A stretch of 30,863 nt of DNA from the NCBI GenBank assembly GCA_964578835.1, contig CAZOEL010000081.1, positions 1 to 30,863 on the forward strand, written 5' to 3'. This document shows, in pieces, positions 1 to 9,600 of this stretch (its first letter is position 1; each line of letters opens with the position of its first letter). This stretch comes from CAZOEL01 sp964578835 (lineage in GTDB: Bacteria > Desulfobacterota > Syntrophobacteria > Syntrophobacterales > Syntrophobacteraceae). Below the pieces are notes generated by a model, which searched no databases, was not told the origin of the DNA, and worked only from the letters and a program-made list of their open reading frames with translations. The translations under genes were made by a program, and so were the position numbers.

Positions 1-5
1 CTTGA

Positions 6-260
6 GAAGGTTGCCTGAGCGTTTCAATCCGTCGTTCCAAAAGAGCCGCACCCATCTACATTCGAGGCGCTCCGAAGCATCTGCCCTATTACGCATACCC
101 GTTGAGAGGCGGTTGGCGGGATGTCCGTTTAATCGAAGACTGTGAAGAGCTGGGTATGCTAAAAAAATACCATCGAATCCGTGATAACAAACGCCTGTAC
201 AGAAATTTTGACTCGGCTTTTCAATGCGTCGGGCAGCCGAGAGGAAAGAAGCCGGTTTGA
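6..260 (+). CDS. Unrecognised C-terminal fragment (partial or frameshifted)
   Basis: An open frame runs from just after a stop at 3-5 to TGA at 258-260 (84 codons) without a convincing start; the only in-frame ATG is at 156. The translation is charged and aromatic (IYIRGAPKHLPYYAYPLRGG and LGMLKKYHRIRDNKRLYRN) and looks protein-like rather than random. The +1-shifted frame over the first 50 bases also reads plausibly (RRLPERFNPSFQ), so a gene may enter from the left with a frameshift near 40-55. I do not recognise the family. It converges on the lipoprotein gene ending at 271. It could also be a non-coding stretch. Confidence 0.3.
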   Translation, partial: EGCLSVSIRRSKRAAPIYIRGAPKHLPYYAYPLRGGWRDVRLIEDCEELGMLKKYHRIRDNKRLYRNFDSAFQCVGQPRGKKPV

Positions 261-270
261 TGAGCGCCTG

Positions 271-531
271 CTAAAACTTCCATATCCACATTAGCCAGAT
301 GGCTCTTTCCCGCCCTGCGATCCCTTCATTATCATAGTGCTTCTGGATAAGAAGTGAATCTTCCGGGTCTACATAGTCAAAGCCGCGTTCCGGATCTCCG
401 AACTGAAGTCTCATTTCTTCCCTTGGCCCCAGTGAAATCGCTCCCGGGTCGGGTGAATTATACATTGCGCCTGCTGCAGCGCACCCGGATAAAGTTAACA
501 ATATCAGTAATAAAACGATTGTTCTCGTCAT
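271..531 (-). CDS. Small lipoprotein of unknown function
   Basis: The 86-residue product begins with a lipoprotein signal: MTR, a hydrophobic stretch VLLLILLTL, then the lipobox L-S-G-C with the acylated Cys at residue 17. After signal peptidase II cleavage the mature part would be about 70 residues, ending in tryptophan-rich WLMWIWKF. I chose ATG at 531 because GAGGA lies 8 bases upstream; an in-frame ATG at 558 would put nine charged residues before the signal. The mature protein has no domain I recognise. The gene stands alone, convergent with the fragment to its left. Confidence 0.7.
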   Translation of the reverse strand: MTRTIVLLLILLTLSGCAAAGAMYNSPDPGAISLGPREEMRLQFGDPERGFDYVDPEDSLLIQKHYDNEGIAGRERAIWLMWIWKF

Positions 532-869
532 GTCGTTTTCCTCGATTGCACTTTTCATTGGTCAGTTTGTTCGCTTCAGCCCCTTTCTAAATAATAACAA
601 TTCAAGCTTCTTATTCAATTTTACCTGGGAAGTATGCCCTTGCGCTTCTCCCTGCCTTGCAGCTCATCCGGAAATATTGCCTTTGGAAAACTGATTCATA
701 AATTGTGGATATCGGTTGCAGCGCCCTGGATTCGCCGCGTAGTAGGCGCGGTGTTGCTGACTGACAGATCTTTGCCGGACAAGTTGAGGATTTCCTGTTT
801 GCGCCCAAAAGATCGATCTCGTGAGATCTTTTTCCTGGCTGTGGTCTTCGTACAAAATGGAGGATTCTA
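532..869. other. Intergenic region, 338 bp, no supported gene
   Basis: The region lies between the divergent lipoprotein and DUF1264 genes. It contains short open frames on both strands, but they have atypical composition, no ribosome binding site and no recognisable similarity. A weak promoter-like pair (TTGCCT, 16 bases, TAAATT) lies near 678-705 on the + strand and could serve the downstream gene. No hairpin terminator is evident. Confidence 0.4.
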
Positions 870-1625
870 ATGAAGCAAAGACTTTCAATTACTGTGTGTG
901 TTGCTCTGATGATCGTTTTAGCCGCTGCGAATGTCGACGCCGCAGGGGCAGGCGCTGAGCCCGCCGGAAGAGAGAAGTCCCTTAAAACAGAAGCTCTCGA
1001 GGCTGGGGCTGCGCTGATGCAGACCCAGAAGCCTCTTGGCGCCATGAATGTCTATCTTGACGGCTTTCATTTCCACAACGGCGATATTGGGGCGCAAATC
1101 GAAGCGCATCACTACTGCTCGCAAGTCAATGAGGATCTCATCCAATGCGCGATCTTCAACGGAAATGGCTCGGACGCTCTGCTCATGGGGGTCGAATATG
1201 TGATTAGCGAAAAGCTCTTTAAAACGCTTTCCCCCGATGAAAAAAGGCTTTGGCACAGCCATGCCTACGAAGTCAAATCCGGCCAGCTGGTCGCGCCCGG
1301 CCTGCTGGATGCGGCCGAGCATGAGCTCATGGAGAAGCTTGTGTCGACTTATGGCAAGACATGGCATACCTGGAGGCTTGAGCAGCCTGACAATAAGCTG
1401 CCCCTGGGCATCCCGGCTCTCATGATGGGATTCACAGCGGACGGTCAGGCCGATCCAAAGATGGTGGCGGAGCGAGATAAACAGCTCGGGGTTTCGAGCG
1501 CCGAAAAAGTCAAAAACAGGGCCGACATCCCCACGCCTCAGATCCAGCCCGGAGCCGATGCCTGGCAAAAAGGCGAGGTGGCTCAACTCCAGGTCGAATT
1601 GAAGGGGAAAGAATCAAAGAAATAG
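870..1625 (+). CDS. Secreted DUF1264 (OBAP-like) protein
   Basis: The 251-residue protein has a cleavable signal peptide: MKQR, hydrophobic core to about residue 22, likely cut after V-D-A-A. The mature part matches the DUF1264 / oil-body-associated-protein family. Diagnostic stretches are the histidine-rich GFHFHNGD and EAHHYCSQVNEDLIQC near residues 65-92, the central LWHSHAYEVKSGQLVAPG, and the C-terminal block YGKTWHTWRLEQPDNKLPLG followed by P-A-L-M-M-G-F. Biochemical activity of this family is not established; plant members associate with lipid bodies. Start ATG follows GGAGG at a good distance. It appears monocistronic, convergent with the purine nucleoside phosphorylase gene. Location is inferred to be periplasmic or extracellular. 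Confidence 0.85.
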   Translation: MKQRLSITVCVALMIVLAAANVDAAGAGAEPAGREKSLKTEALEAGAALMQTQKPLGAMNVYLDGFHFHNGDIGAQIEAHHYCSQVNEDLIQCAIFNGNGSDALLMGVEYVISEKLFKTLSPDEKRLWHSHAYEVKSGQLVAPGLLDAAEHELMEKLVSTYGKTWHTWRLEQPDNKLPLGIPALMMGFTADGQADPKMVAERDKQLGVSSAEKVKNRADIPTPQIQPGADAWQKGEVAQLQVELKGKESKK

Positions 1626-1633
1626 CATAGCCT

Positions 1634-2464
1634 CTAAGAATCTCTGATTCCTGTCATGACTTTTGAGATTAGGCGCAAGAGCTTCGGGCCCGTTTCCATG
1701 GCTGTCGCCACTATGTCTTCGACGCTTGCGGGCATGTAGTGGTCGGGAAGATTGACATTTGTGATCACGGAAATTCCCAGGACTTTTATACCGGCGTGCA
1801 CGGCTGTTATTGTCTCCGTGACCATGGACATCCCAACGGCGTCGCCGCCGATTGCCCTCAAAAATCGGGTTTCGGCGGCTGTTTCAAGACTCGGTCCGAG
1901 CACGCCGATGTAGACGCCGCGATGGAGCGCGATCCGCTCCGAAAGCGCCGCATCGATGGCGAGCTCTCGGAGCTTTTGGCTGTAAGGCTCGACCATGTCT
2001 GGAAACCTTGGTCCCCACTCGTCCACATTGGGACCAACCAATGGATTGTGGCCAGTGAGATTGATGTGGTCGGTGACCAGCATGAGGTCGCCGGCTTCGA
2101 ACTGAGGGTTTAGTCCTCCCGAAGCGCTGCAAATAATGAGCGTCTTTACGCCCAGAGCAGCCATAACGCGGATGGGAAACGAGACCTGCTTCGCCGTGTA
2201 GCCTTCATAGAGATGGAACCTGCCTTGCATTACCATTACAGCGTGGGCTCCCCATGAACCGCACAACATCTGGCCCCTGTGGCTTGGAGCGGTGGACGCG
2301 GGGAAATGGGGAATGTATTCATAGGGCGTGATCGTGGTCTCATTAAGGGGCTCTTCAATTTCGCTAAGCCCGGTTCCCAATATCAGCGCTATCTCAGGGG
2401 TATTCGGAATTCGCGAGCGAATGAATGCGGCGGCTTCTTCCACTTCTTTTCGAATCGGTGTCAT
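1634..2464 (-). CDS. punA: Purine nucleoside phosphorylase (trimeric type)
   Basis: The enzyme phosphorolyses inosine or guanosine to free base plus ribose-1-phosphate in purine salvage. The 276 residues match the trimeric PNP/MTAP family length. Visible motifs are the phosphate-binding GTGL at residues 30-33, GRFHLYEGY with Arg82 and His84, the SASGGLNP loop (TNAAGGLNP in most relatives), the purine-contacting GMSMVTET (usually GMSTVPE), and VITNVN containing the base-binding Asn. The start at 2464 is preceded by AGAGGAG; a longer frame to 2500 adds twelve unconserved residues. The Ser-for-Thr/Asn and T-E changes make the exact substrate (inosine/guanosine versus methylthioinosine) uncertain. 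The gene is single and divergent from the next one. Confidence 0.88.
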   Translation of the reverse strand: MTPIRKEVEEAAAFIRSRIPNTPEIALILGTGLSEIEEPLNETTITPYEYIPHFPASTAPSHRGQMLCGSWGAHAVMVMQGRFHLYEGYTAKQVSFPIRVMAALGVKTLIICSASGGLNPQFEAGDLMLVTDHINLTGHNPLVGPNVDEWGPRFPDMVEPYSQKLRELAIDAALSERIALHRGVYIGVLGPSLETAAETRFLRAIGGDAVGMSMVTETITAVHAGIKVLGISVITNVNLPDHYMPASVEDIVATAMETGPKLLRLISKVMTGIRDS

Positions 2465-2769
2465 TTGATCTCCTCTGTGCGTTTGGGCTCCAGAAAGCAT
2501 TTGGCATCTATTTACTTCCTGTAGTCCGATTGATTAGTCAAGAGAGAATGTCGTAAAAGGAATCTCAAGGCGGCATGAAGGTCGTGGCGGATATTTCGTG
2601 TCTTCCTTACCGAGGGCTCCAAATTCTTCCATTGACTGGACTTGGAGCCCGATCTGTGATTAAAGCGCGGACTAGAGATCTCGGCTTTGCCATTTCCTGG
2701 CTCCGCCGCGCAGCTGAAGCTGCAAAGAACGCCTTGCAGGCGACGATATAGGGAACTGACGGAGAAACA
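2465..2769. repeat. Divergent intergenic region with a 9-bp inverted repeat
   Basis: The 305-bp gap separates two divergent genes. It holds a perfect 9-bp inverted repeat, GGGCTCCAA at 2614-2622 and TTGGAGCCC at 2642-2650, with a 19-base centre containing ATTGACTGG. This could be an operator or a small hairpin. A weak promoter (TTGACT, then GATTAAA) overlaps the right arm and would face the hydrolase gene. No coding sequence is supported here. Confidence 0.4.
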
Positions 2770-3780
2770 ATGATTCAAGCATTGACGACAAATGTGTATA
2801 AGATCGAGATCCCTCTGCCCGATATGCCCATAAAGTCGGTTAATTCATATTTGTTCAAGAGTCAGGGCAGAAATCTCCTGGTGGATGCCGGAATGGATCT
2901 TGATGACTCCATCAGGACGATGGAAGATAGTCTAAGAGCTCTTGATGCGGATCTTGGAGAGACCGATTTCTTTGTCACCCACATCCATAAGGATCATTTC
3001 GATCTCGTGCCGCGTCTGGCTACAGGCTCATCGAGGGTTTATCTGAGCAAGACCGCCGCCGGCAATCTCGAAGCCAGAGGAACCGGCATGGCTCTGCCCG
3101 ATCCTGCGTCGTTCAGTCAGAAGAGCGGCTTACCGGAAGAGACGCTCAGGACAGCCTACGCTTCCTTTCCCCGGGTTCCGCCGGTCACGATCGAGCGCCT
3201 TCATTTTCAGCCTCTGGAGGATGGAGATATCCTCACGGTGGGGAAATTGCGATTCCAGTGCATAGCGACCCCGGGTCATAGCAGGGGGCATATGTGTCTG
3301 TATGAGCCGGACGCAAAGCTGCTGGTCTCGGGCGACCATCTTCTCCATGACGTAAGCCCGAGCATCCAAGGCCGTTTTGACGGAGAAGATCCTTTGGCCG
3401 ATTATCTTGCGAGCCTGGATAAAGTGTATGCGCTCAACGTCAAGCTGGTGTTGCCCGGTCATCGGGCCATATTCGAGAATTGCAGGGAAAGGATTGATGA
3501 GCTGAGGCAGCATCACCGTAGAAGAAATGAAGAGATTGTGACTCTCCTGACGGAAGGCGAGAAGAATATCGACCATTTGGCCGCGCATTTGACCTGGAGC
3601 ATTGATGCTGCATCCTGGGAGGGCTTTTCCCCGTTTCAGAAGTTTCTTGCCGCCGGCGAGACTCTTAGTCACCTGAACTATCTGGAGGGGAGAGGAAAAG
3701 TAATCAAAAAGCTGCGAGGCGGGGAATTCGAGTATTCGATGCGGTCCTTACCAGGGGCGCTTGCAGATGATCCTGACTGA
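2770..3780 (+). CDS. Metallo-beta-lactamase-fold hydrolase with C-terminal winged helix
   Basis: The 336-residue soluble protein has the full two-metal set of the family: HIHKDH gives His71, His73, Asp75 and His76; then His170 in PGHSRGH, Asp189 in SGDH and His231 in PGHR. This predicts a binuclear zinc or iron hydrolase. Residues about 255-320 (RRRNEEIVTLLTEGEKNIDH and following) resemble the winged-helix domain found at the C-terminus of LACTB2/SMRB-like and other thioester- or nuclease-type members. The substrate cannot be read from sequence. GGGAACTGACGGAG lies upstream of the ATG. The next gene, an acyl-CoA synthetase, follows after 63 bases on the same strand, so a role in acyl-CoA or thioester metabolism is possible but inferred. 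Confidence 0.85.
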   Translation: MIQALTTNVYKIEIPLPDMPIKSVNSYLFKSQGRNLLVDAGMDLDDSIRTMEDSLRALDADLGETDFFVTHIHKDHFDLVPRLATGSSRVYLSKTAAGNLEARGTGMALPDPASFSQKSGLPEETLRTAYASFPRVPPVTIERLHFQPLEDGDILTVGKLRFQCIATPGHSRGHMCLYEPDAKLLVSGDHLLHDVSPSIQGRFDGEDPLADYLASLDKVYALNVKLVLPGHRAIFENCRERIDELRQHHRRRNEEIVTLLTEGEKNIDHLAAHLTWSIDAASWEGFSPFQKFLAAGETLSHLNYLEGRGKVIKKLRGGEFEYSMRSLPGALADDPD

Positions 3781-3843
3781 TCATTCTTTGCGCTGTGGGA
3801 CGTTGCATCGCGCCGGGACAGAAATGCGCTTTGGAGGGAATCG

Positions 3844-6558
3844 ATGAGTCAATACAACCTGGATAAGATTTTTCGTCCTGAATCGGTAGCTGTGATCGGA
3901 GCTTCGGATCGCCCGGGCGCGGTGGGCTATTCGGTCTTGAAGAACTTGATAGAAGGAGGTTTCCAGGGCTCTGTCTTTCCCATCAATCCGAAGCGGGGGC
4001 GAATTTTGGGACTTCTCGCCTTTCCATCCGCAAGAGCTGTGGGAAAGCGGATCGACCTGGCGGCGGTTTGCACGCCTATCGCTTCCGTTCCTGCTGTCAT
4101 TGAGGATTGCTCTGCTGCGGGAATCGGCGGCGCTGTGATCTTCTCTGCGGGGGGAAAGGAAATCGGGGCGCAGGGCGCAGCGATAGAGGAGGAAATTCGA
4201 TCCGCCGCCCGTAAGGGTCGGGTCCGCCTGCTGGGTCCGAACTGCATGGGAATGACTTCCTCTGCGGTAAGTTTGAACGTCAACTTCTTCCATGCTGCGC
4301 CGCATCGTGGCCGCGTCGCCTTTGCCGCGCAAAGCGGCGCGATGTGCTCTACCGTACTCGACTACGGGCTGGCCGAGGGCATTGGATTCAGCCATTTCGT
4401 ATCAGTCGGTTCAATGATCGATGTGGATTTCGCCGATTTGATTGATTACTTCGGCAGCGATCGGGATGTGGGCAGCATCATTCTATACATTGAAGGATTG
4501 AGCGACACGAGGAAGTTTTTGAGCGCAGCGCGGGCCGTGAGCAGAATCAAGCCCATAATCGTGCTGAAGAGCGGGCGGTCGAAGGCTGGCGCCGCCGCAG
4601 CCCAATCTCATACGGGAGCGCTGGCGGGCGAGGATATCGTCTACGATGCGGCGTTCCAGAGAGCAGGCGTCATTCGTGTAAACATGCTCGACGATCTTTT
4701 CAGTTGTGCGGATTTGCTGGCCAAACAAGCTTTGCCTCGAGGCCCAAATCTGGCCATCCTGACCATAGCCGGAGGACTGGGGGTGATGACGGCCGATTAT
4801 TTGGCCGAATATGGATTGACGCCTGCGCGGCTGACCCCCGGAACTATCGAAGCCATCGACCGGCTTTGCCCTCCGCTCTGGAGTCGCTCCAATCCAGTCG
4901 ATATGACTGGAGCCATGAAGTTCGAAGATATTCCTAAGGTCATTGAAGCCTGCGCGCGAGCTGAAGAAGTTGACGCCATCTGCGTTCTTTTCGCGCCAAA
5001 CGGCCTTTTTCCACCCGAAAAATTTGCAGAATTGCTGATTGCCGAAAAGACCGTTACGGATAAGCCCGTATTCGTTGTGCTGCCCGGCGGCGAGCAGGCT
5101 AAAGCCGGTCGAAATCTGCTGAGTTGGAACGGTTTCCCTACATTCGCGGCTCCGGAAACCGCTGTCCGGTCCTTCCACTACCTCTATCAATACCAACGCA
5201 GTCTCGAAATGCTGACCGAAGTGCCCAGACCCACCAGTTCCGCTATAAAAGTGGACAGGAAAGCCGCCAAACTGCTCATTGGAAGTGTATTGAGCGCACC
5301 GCGCGGCTTGATGAGCGAATTCGAATCGAAGGAACTGCTGGCTTCGTATGGGATTCCGGTAAACGAAACCCATGTGGCGGAAAACGCCATCCAGGCGGTT
5401 GTGGTCGCGAGGAAGATCGGCTACCCGGTGGCGGCAAAAGTGCATTCCCATTCGGTTAGCCTCACGCACAAATCGGATGTTGGCGGCATCAGGCTTGATT
5501 TACGCAATGCCGACGATGTCATCGACGCCTTCGATTTCATCAGAGAGGCCGTAAAAGCGCATGCTCCAATGGAAAGCTTCGGCGGGGTTACGATCCAGAA
5601 GATGGTGAAGGAAAAAGGCTGTGAGGTCATCCTTGGCTGCAAAGCGGATCCGGATTTCGGCCCTGTGCTCCTCTTCGGGATGGGCGGAGTCATGACGGAG
5701 ATCATCAAAGATCGCGCAGTCGGTTTGCCCCCCTTGAACCGTCTCTTGGCGAGAAGAATGATCGAATCAACCAAAGTCTTCAAGCTTCTTAGCGGGTTTC
5801 GAGGGCAGCCGGCTGGAAATCTGGAGCTGCTTGAAGAGATTCTGATCCGCCTGTCTCAGCTTGTGACCGACTTTCCTGAAATTCAAGAGCTCGACATCAA
5901 TCCTCTGCTCATTAACGACCGACGCGCATACGCCTTGGACGCCCGCGTTGTGGTCGGGCCTTCTGCCAAGCCTGCTCCCTGGCATATGGCGCTGAGCGCC
6001 TATCCTGAAGAGTTTGAATCGGAGATCCGGAGTCGCGCCGGAAAGCGCTTGCTGGCTCGCCCGGTTCGCCCGGAGGATGCGCCCTGGATGGAAGATTTCT
6101 TTACGGCTTTATCCGAGAAAAGCCGCACCGGCAAGCTGCTTCGTCGTCCTCAAGGATTCGATGAGCAGTTCGTCGCTCGGCTGACTCAGATCGACTACGA
6201 TCGGGATATGGTTTTGGTGGCGACGACTAATCCTGAAGGTCCGGGGGAGATTGTCGGCGTCGCACGGTATTTTGGAGATCCGGATCTCATAGAAGCGGAG
6301 CTCTCCATCACCGTTTCAGATGAATGGCAAGGGCGCGGCGTTGGAGCTGCGCTGCTGGATCTGATCCTGAAGGCGGCCGGAAAGCGTGGTTTCAGAAAAG
6401 CCTGGGGCTTGTGTCGCCCTGAAAATAGAAATATGGTTTCTTTAATGGATCGGCAGGGCAAATCTCAGGTCATTGAAATGGAAGGGGGACGCAAGCTCAA
6501 GCTATTGGTCGATCTGACCGCCTATCGAGCTTGCAGTGACTCAGCTGAGAAGCTTTGA
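3844..6558 (+). CDS. ADP-forming acyl-CoA synthetase fused to GNAT acetyltransferase
   Basis: The 904-residue protein has four parts in order. They are a CoA-binding Rossmann domain (residues 1-135, VAVIGASDRPGAVGYSVLKN), a succinyl-CoA-ligase-like domain (150-290), an ATP-grasp domain (about 480-700, VAAKVHSHSVSLTHKSDVGG), and a C-terminal GNAT domain (about 735-895, WQGRGVGAALLD binding acetyl-CoA). Such proteins either make acyl-CoA from acid, ATP and CoA (or the reverse, forming ATP), or act as Pat-type protein lysine acetyltransferases. The phosphohistidine of the active ligase family is retained: His256 in SHTGALAGED. Enterobacterial Pat has lost this residue, so both activities may be present. 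GGAGGG sits 5 bases before the ATG. It probably shares a transcript with the upstream hydrolase. Confidence 0.88.
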   Translation: MSQYNLDKIFRPESVAVIGASDRPGAVGYSVLKNLIEGGFQGSVFPINPKRGRILGLLAFPSARAVGKRIDLAAVCTPIASVPAVIEDCSAAGIGGAVIFSAGGKEIGAQGAAIEEEIRSAARKGRVRLLGPNCMGMTSSAVSLNVNFFHAAPHRGRVAFAAQSGAMCSTVLDYGLAEGIGFSHFVSVGSMIDVDFADLIDYFGSDRDVGSIILYIEGLSDTRKFLSAARAVSRIKPIIVLKSGRSKAGAAAAQSHTGALAGEDIVYDAAFQRAGVIRVNMLDDLFSCADLLAKQALPRGPNLAILTIAGGLGVMTADYLAEYGLTPARLTPGTIEAIDRLCPPLWSRSNPVDMTGAMKFEDIPKVIEACARAEEVDAICVLFAPNGLFPPEKFAELLIAEKTVTDKPVFVVLPGGEQAKAGRNLLSWNGFPTFAAPETAVRSFHYLYQYQRSLEMLTEVPRPTSSAIKVDRKAAKLLIGSVLSAPRGLMSEFESKELLASYGIPVNETHVAENAIQAVVVARKIGYPVAAKVHSHSVSLTHKSDVGGIRLDLRNADDVIDAFDFIREAVKAHAPMESFGGVTIQKMVKEKGCEVILGCKADPDFGPVLLFGMGGVMTEIIKDRAVGLPPLNRLLARRMIESTKVFKLLSGFRGQPAGNLELLEEILIRLSQLVTDFPEIQELDINPLLINDRRAYALDARVVVGPSAKPAPWHMALSAYPEEFESEIRSRAGKRLLARPVRPEDAPWMEDFFTALSEKSRTGKLLRRPQGFDEQFVARLTQIDYDRDMVLVATTNPEGPGEIVGVARYFGDPDLIEAELSITVSDEWQGRGVGAALLDLILKAAGKRGFRKAWGLCRPENRNMVSLMDRQGKSQVIEMEGGRKLKLLVDLTAYRACSDSAEKL

Positions 6559-6618
6559 GAGAATAGCTCGGCTTTCCGTATAATTGACTTTACAGCTAAA
6601 ATTAGTGAACATTTCATG

Positions 6619-6648
6619 TTGTGCTCTTGGCGAATTTTAGCGTATTAT
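6619..6648 (+). promoter_or_regulatory. Candidate sigma70 promoter for hrpA
   Basis: TTGTGC at 6619-6624 and TATTAT at 6643-6648 are separated by 18 bases in an AT-rich gap, 50 bases before the hrpA ATG. The match is moderate. Confidence 0.4.
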
Positions 6649-6697
6649 TTTTATTTATCGAGAAAAACCACAGCAAAAGGCTTTCAGCGCTATTCAT

Positions 6698-9600
6698 ATG
6701 ATATCTTCGAAGCATAAAGAACAATCTCCAGAGTCCGGCTTCTCCCTTCACAGCTCGTTTGCGATCGAGTATCCGCCCGAGCTTCCCATTTCCGAGAGAC
6801 GCGATGAAATTATCGATGCGATTCGTGAGCATCAGGTGGTGATCGTGACGGGTGAAACGGGTTCGGGGAAGAGCACCCAGATTCCGAAGATGTGCCTTGG
6901 AGCAGGACGTGGAAGCAGGCGGCTAATCGGCTGTACGCAGCCGCGCCGCATTGCCGCCGTTACCCTGGCTGAGCGCGTTGCGGACGAGCTGGGCTCTTCG
7001 GGGAGACGTCTGGTCGGCTACAAGATCCGTTTTCAGGACCGCACGACCCGCCATACTCGAGTCAAGTTCATGACCGACGGCATTCTGCTTGCCGAGGCCC
7101 AAAGGGATCGCCTTTTCAGAGCTTATGACACGATCATTGTGGACGAGGCCCACGAGCGGACCCTGAACATAGACTTCCTTCTGGGGTTGATAAAGAAGAT
7201 CCTGCCCCGGCGTCCGGATTTGAAAGTGGTCATCACTTCCGCAACCATCGATCCGGAAAAATTCTCGAGAGCTTTCGACGATGCTCCCATTATCGAGGTC
7301 TCGGGCCGCATGTACCCGGTTGATGTGTGGCACCGTCCGCTCGAGCCGGTTGATGAAGAGGATGAGACAACCTATGTGGATCAGGCGGTTGCGGCTGCGG
7401 ACGCCCTGAAAGCTCATCTCGGCAAAACCGGGCGTGGGGATATTCTGGTTTTCATGCCGACGGAGAGCGACATTCGGGAAATGGCTCAGCGTCTGGAGGA
7501 AAGACGCTACCGCAACACGGTGGTGCTGCCTCTTTTCGGAAGAATGGCGGCGGCGGACCAGCAGCGGATCTTTCAGCCCACTGTGGAAGAGAAGATCATC
7601 ATAGCCACAAACGTAGCGGAAACCTCCATCACCATCCCGGGAATCAGGTTCGTAATCGATACGGGGCTTGCGCGCATCTCTCAATACAATGCAAGATCGA
7701 GGACTCAAAGCCTTCCGGTTCTTCCCGTGTCGCGCGCGAGCGCCGATCAAAGAAAAGGCCGCTGCGGCAGAGTGAAGGCCGGCGTCTGCATCAGGCTCTA
7801 CTCCGAAGAAGATTATCTGAACCGCGTTCTTTACACGCCGCCTGAAATCCAGAGGTCGAATCTGGCCGAAGTAATCCTGCGGATGCTCTATCTCAGGCTT
7901 GGAAATATCCAGGATTTTCCTTTTCTCGACCCCCCTTCTCCGGCAGCCGTGAAGGACGGCTTTGGCGTCCTCAAAGAGCTCGGGGCCGTAGACGACCATC
8001 GCAAGCTGACGCGGCTTGGACACCTGATGGCGAGGCTTCCCATTGACCCCAGGCTTTCTCGAATGCTCATTGAAGCGAGGAAGGAAGGGGCGCTCCGAGA
8101 ATTGATGATCCTGACTGCGGCTCTGAGCGTGCAGGACCCGAGGGAGAGGCCGATGGATAAGGAGGCTCAGGCCGATCAGGCCCATGCGCCTTTCAAAGAT
8201 CCGCGCTCGGATTTCGTCATGCTGCTCAAGATTTGGGAAGCGAGCTTTCTTGGCGAAAAGAGCGAAAGCCGGAGCAAGCTTCGCAAGTTTTGTCGCGAAC
8301 GCTATCTTTCTTATAGAAGGATGAGAGAGTGGCGGGATATTCACGATGAGATCGAAGACTTGTTGGCGGAGATGGGAGATTTCCCGGATGTTTTCGATCC
8401 CGGCGCTACTGCCCAACAAGCGAAGTCCGAAGGAGAAGCAGGGCGGGACGCGAATGCATCGAGCTTGCCTCCTGCTGGCTATGACGCCATTCATCGCTCC
8501 ATTCTGAGCGGTTATCTCAGCCACATCGGCATGCGCAAGGAGAAGAACAATTACCTGGCCGCCAAAAACCGTCAGGCGATGATTTTCCCGGGCTCCGGCC
8601 TCTTCAACAAAGGAGGCTCCTGGATCGTCGCGTCTGAGCTGGTGCAGACATCGAGACTTTACGCGAGAATTGTCGCCTCTATCCAGCCCGAATGGATAGA
8701 AGAGCTGGGAAGACATCTCTGCCGCTATTCTTATTTCGAGCCCCATTGGGAGAAGAAGGCGGGGCAGGTGGTCGCCTTCGAGCGGGCGACGCTCTACGGT
8801 CTTACGATTGTCGACCGGCGAAAGGTGAATTACGCCCGAATAAACCCCGGAGAAGCCCGCCAGATATTCATCCGCTCGGCCCTGGTGGAAGGAGATCTAC
8901 CCAACGGGTTTGCTTTCATGGAGCACAACCGACGGTTGATAGAGCGCATAGAAGAGCTTGAAAGCAAGGCCCGAAGACGGGATCTGCTCGTTGACGATGA
9001 AACGATCTATCGCTTCTACGACGAGCGTCTGCCCGAATTCTCCGATATCCGTTCTTTCAGGAAGTTCATCAAGGACCAAGGGGGTGACACTCATCTTAGA
9101 ATGACGGAAGCGGATTTGCTGAAGGCTAAGCCGGATCGCGACAGCCTCGATGAATTTCCCGACGTCCTGAAGATTGACGACATGGAGCTCCCGCTCCGTT
9201 ACGCCTTCAAGCCCGGCGAGGATGACGACGGGGTGACTGCGGTCATTCCCGTTCACGCTTTGCACAGGGTATCGTCCGAGCCCTTCGAATGGCTGGTCCC
9301 GGGGTTGCTCCTCCAGAAAGTGACCGGCATGCTGAAAACGCTTCCGAAGAGCTTGCGCCGTCAGTTTGTGCCGGTCGGCGAAACCGCTCAGCGCCTTTTT
9401 GAGCGGCTTCCTTTCATGGAGGGTCGCCTGAGTGAGCAGATGAGCCGGTGCGCCCATGAGCTTACGGGCGCAAAGGTCCCTCCGGATGAGTGGAGCGCGG
9501 AGGATTTGCCTTTGCATCTCAAAGTGCGCTTCGAAGTGGTTGGGCCGGATGGAAACGTTTTGGGCGGCGGCAGAAACCTCGACGAGCTAAGACCTCTTGC

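Noticed and set aside
634..870. 78-codon + strand frame before the DUF1264 gene
   Set aside because: No ribosome site, odd composition, and its end runs into the real ribosome site of the next gene.
2512..2778. 88-codon - strand frame in the punA/hydrolase gap
   Set aside because: Overlaps the hydrolase start, has no ribosome site, and its sequence looks random; the inverted repeat explains the non-random part.
4483..5469. 328-codon open frame on the - strand
   Set aside because: Antisense shadow of the acyl-CoA synthetase gene; composition is typical of a reverse frame.
6923..8746. 607-codon open frame on the - strand
   Set aside because: It lies wholly antisense to hrpA, whose helicase motifs are unmistakable; the reverse frame has no family motif or ribosome site.
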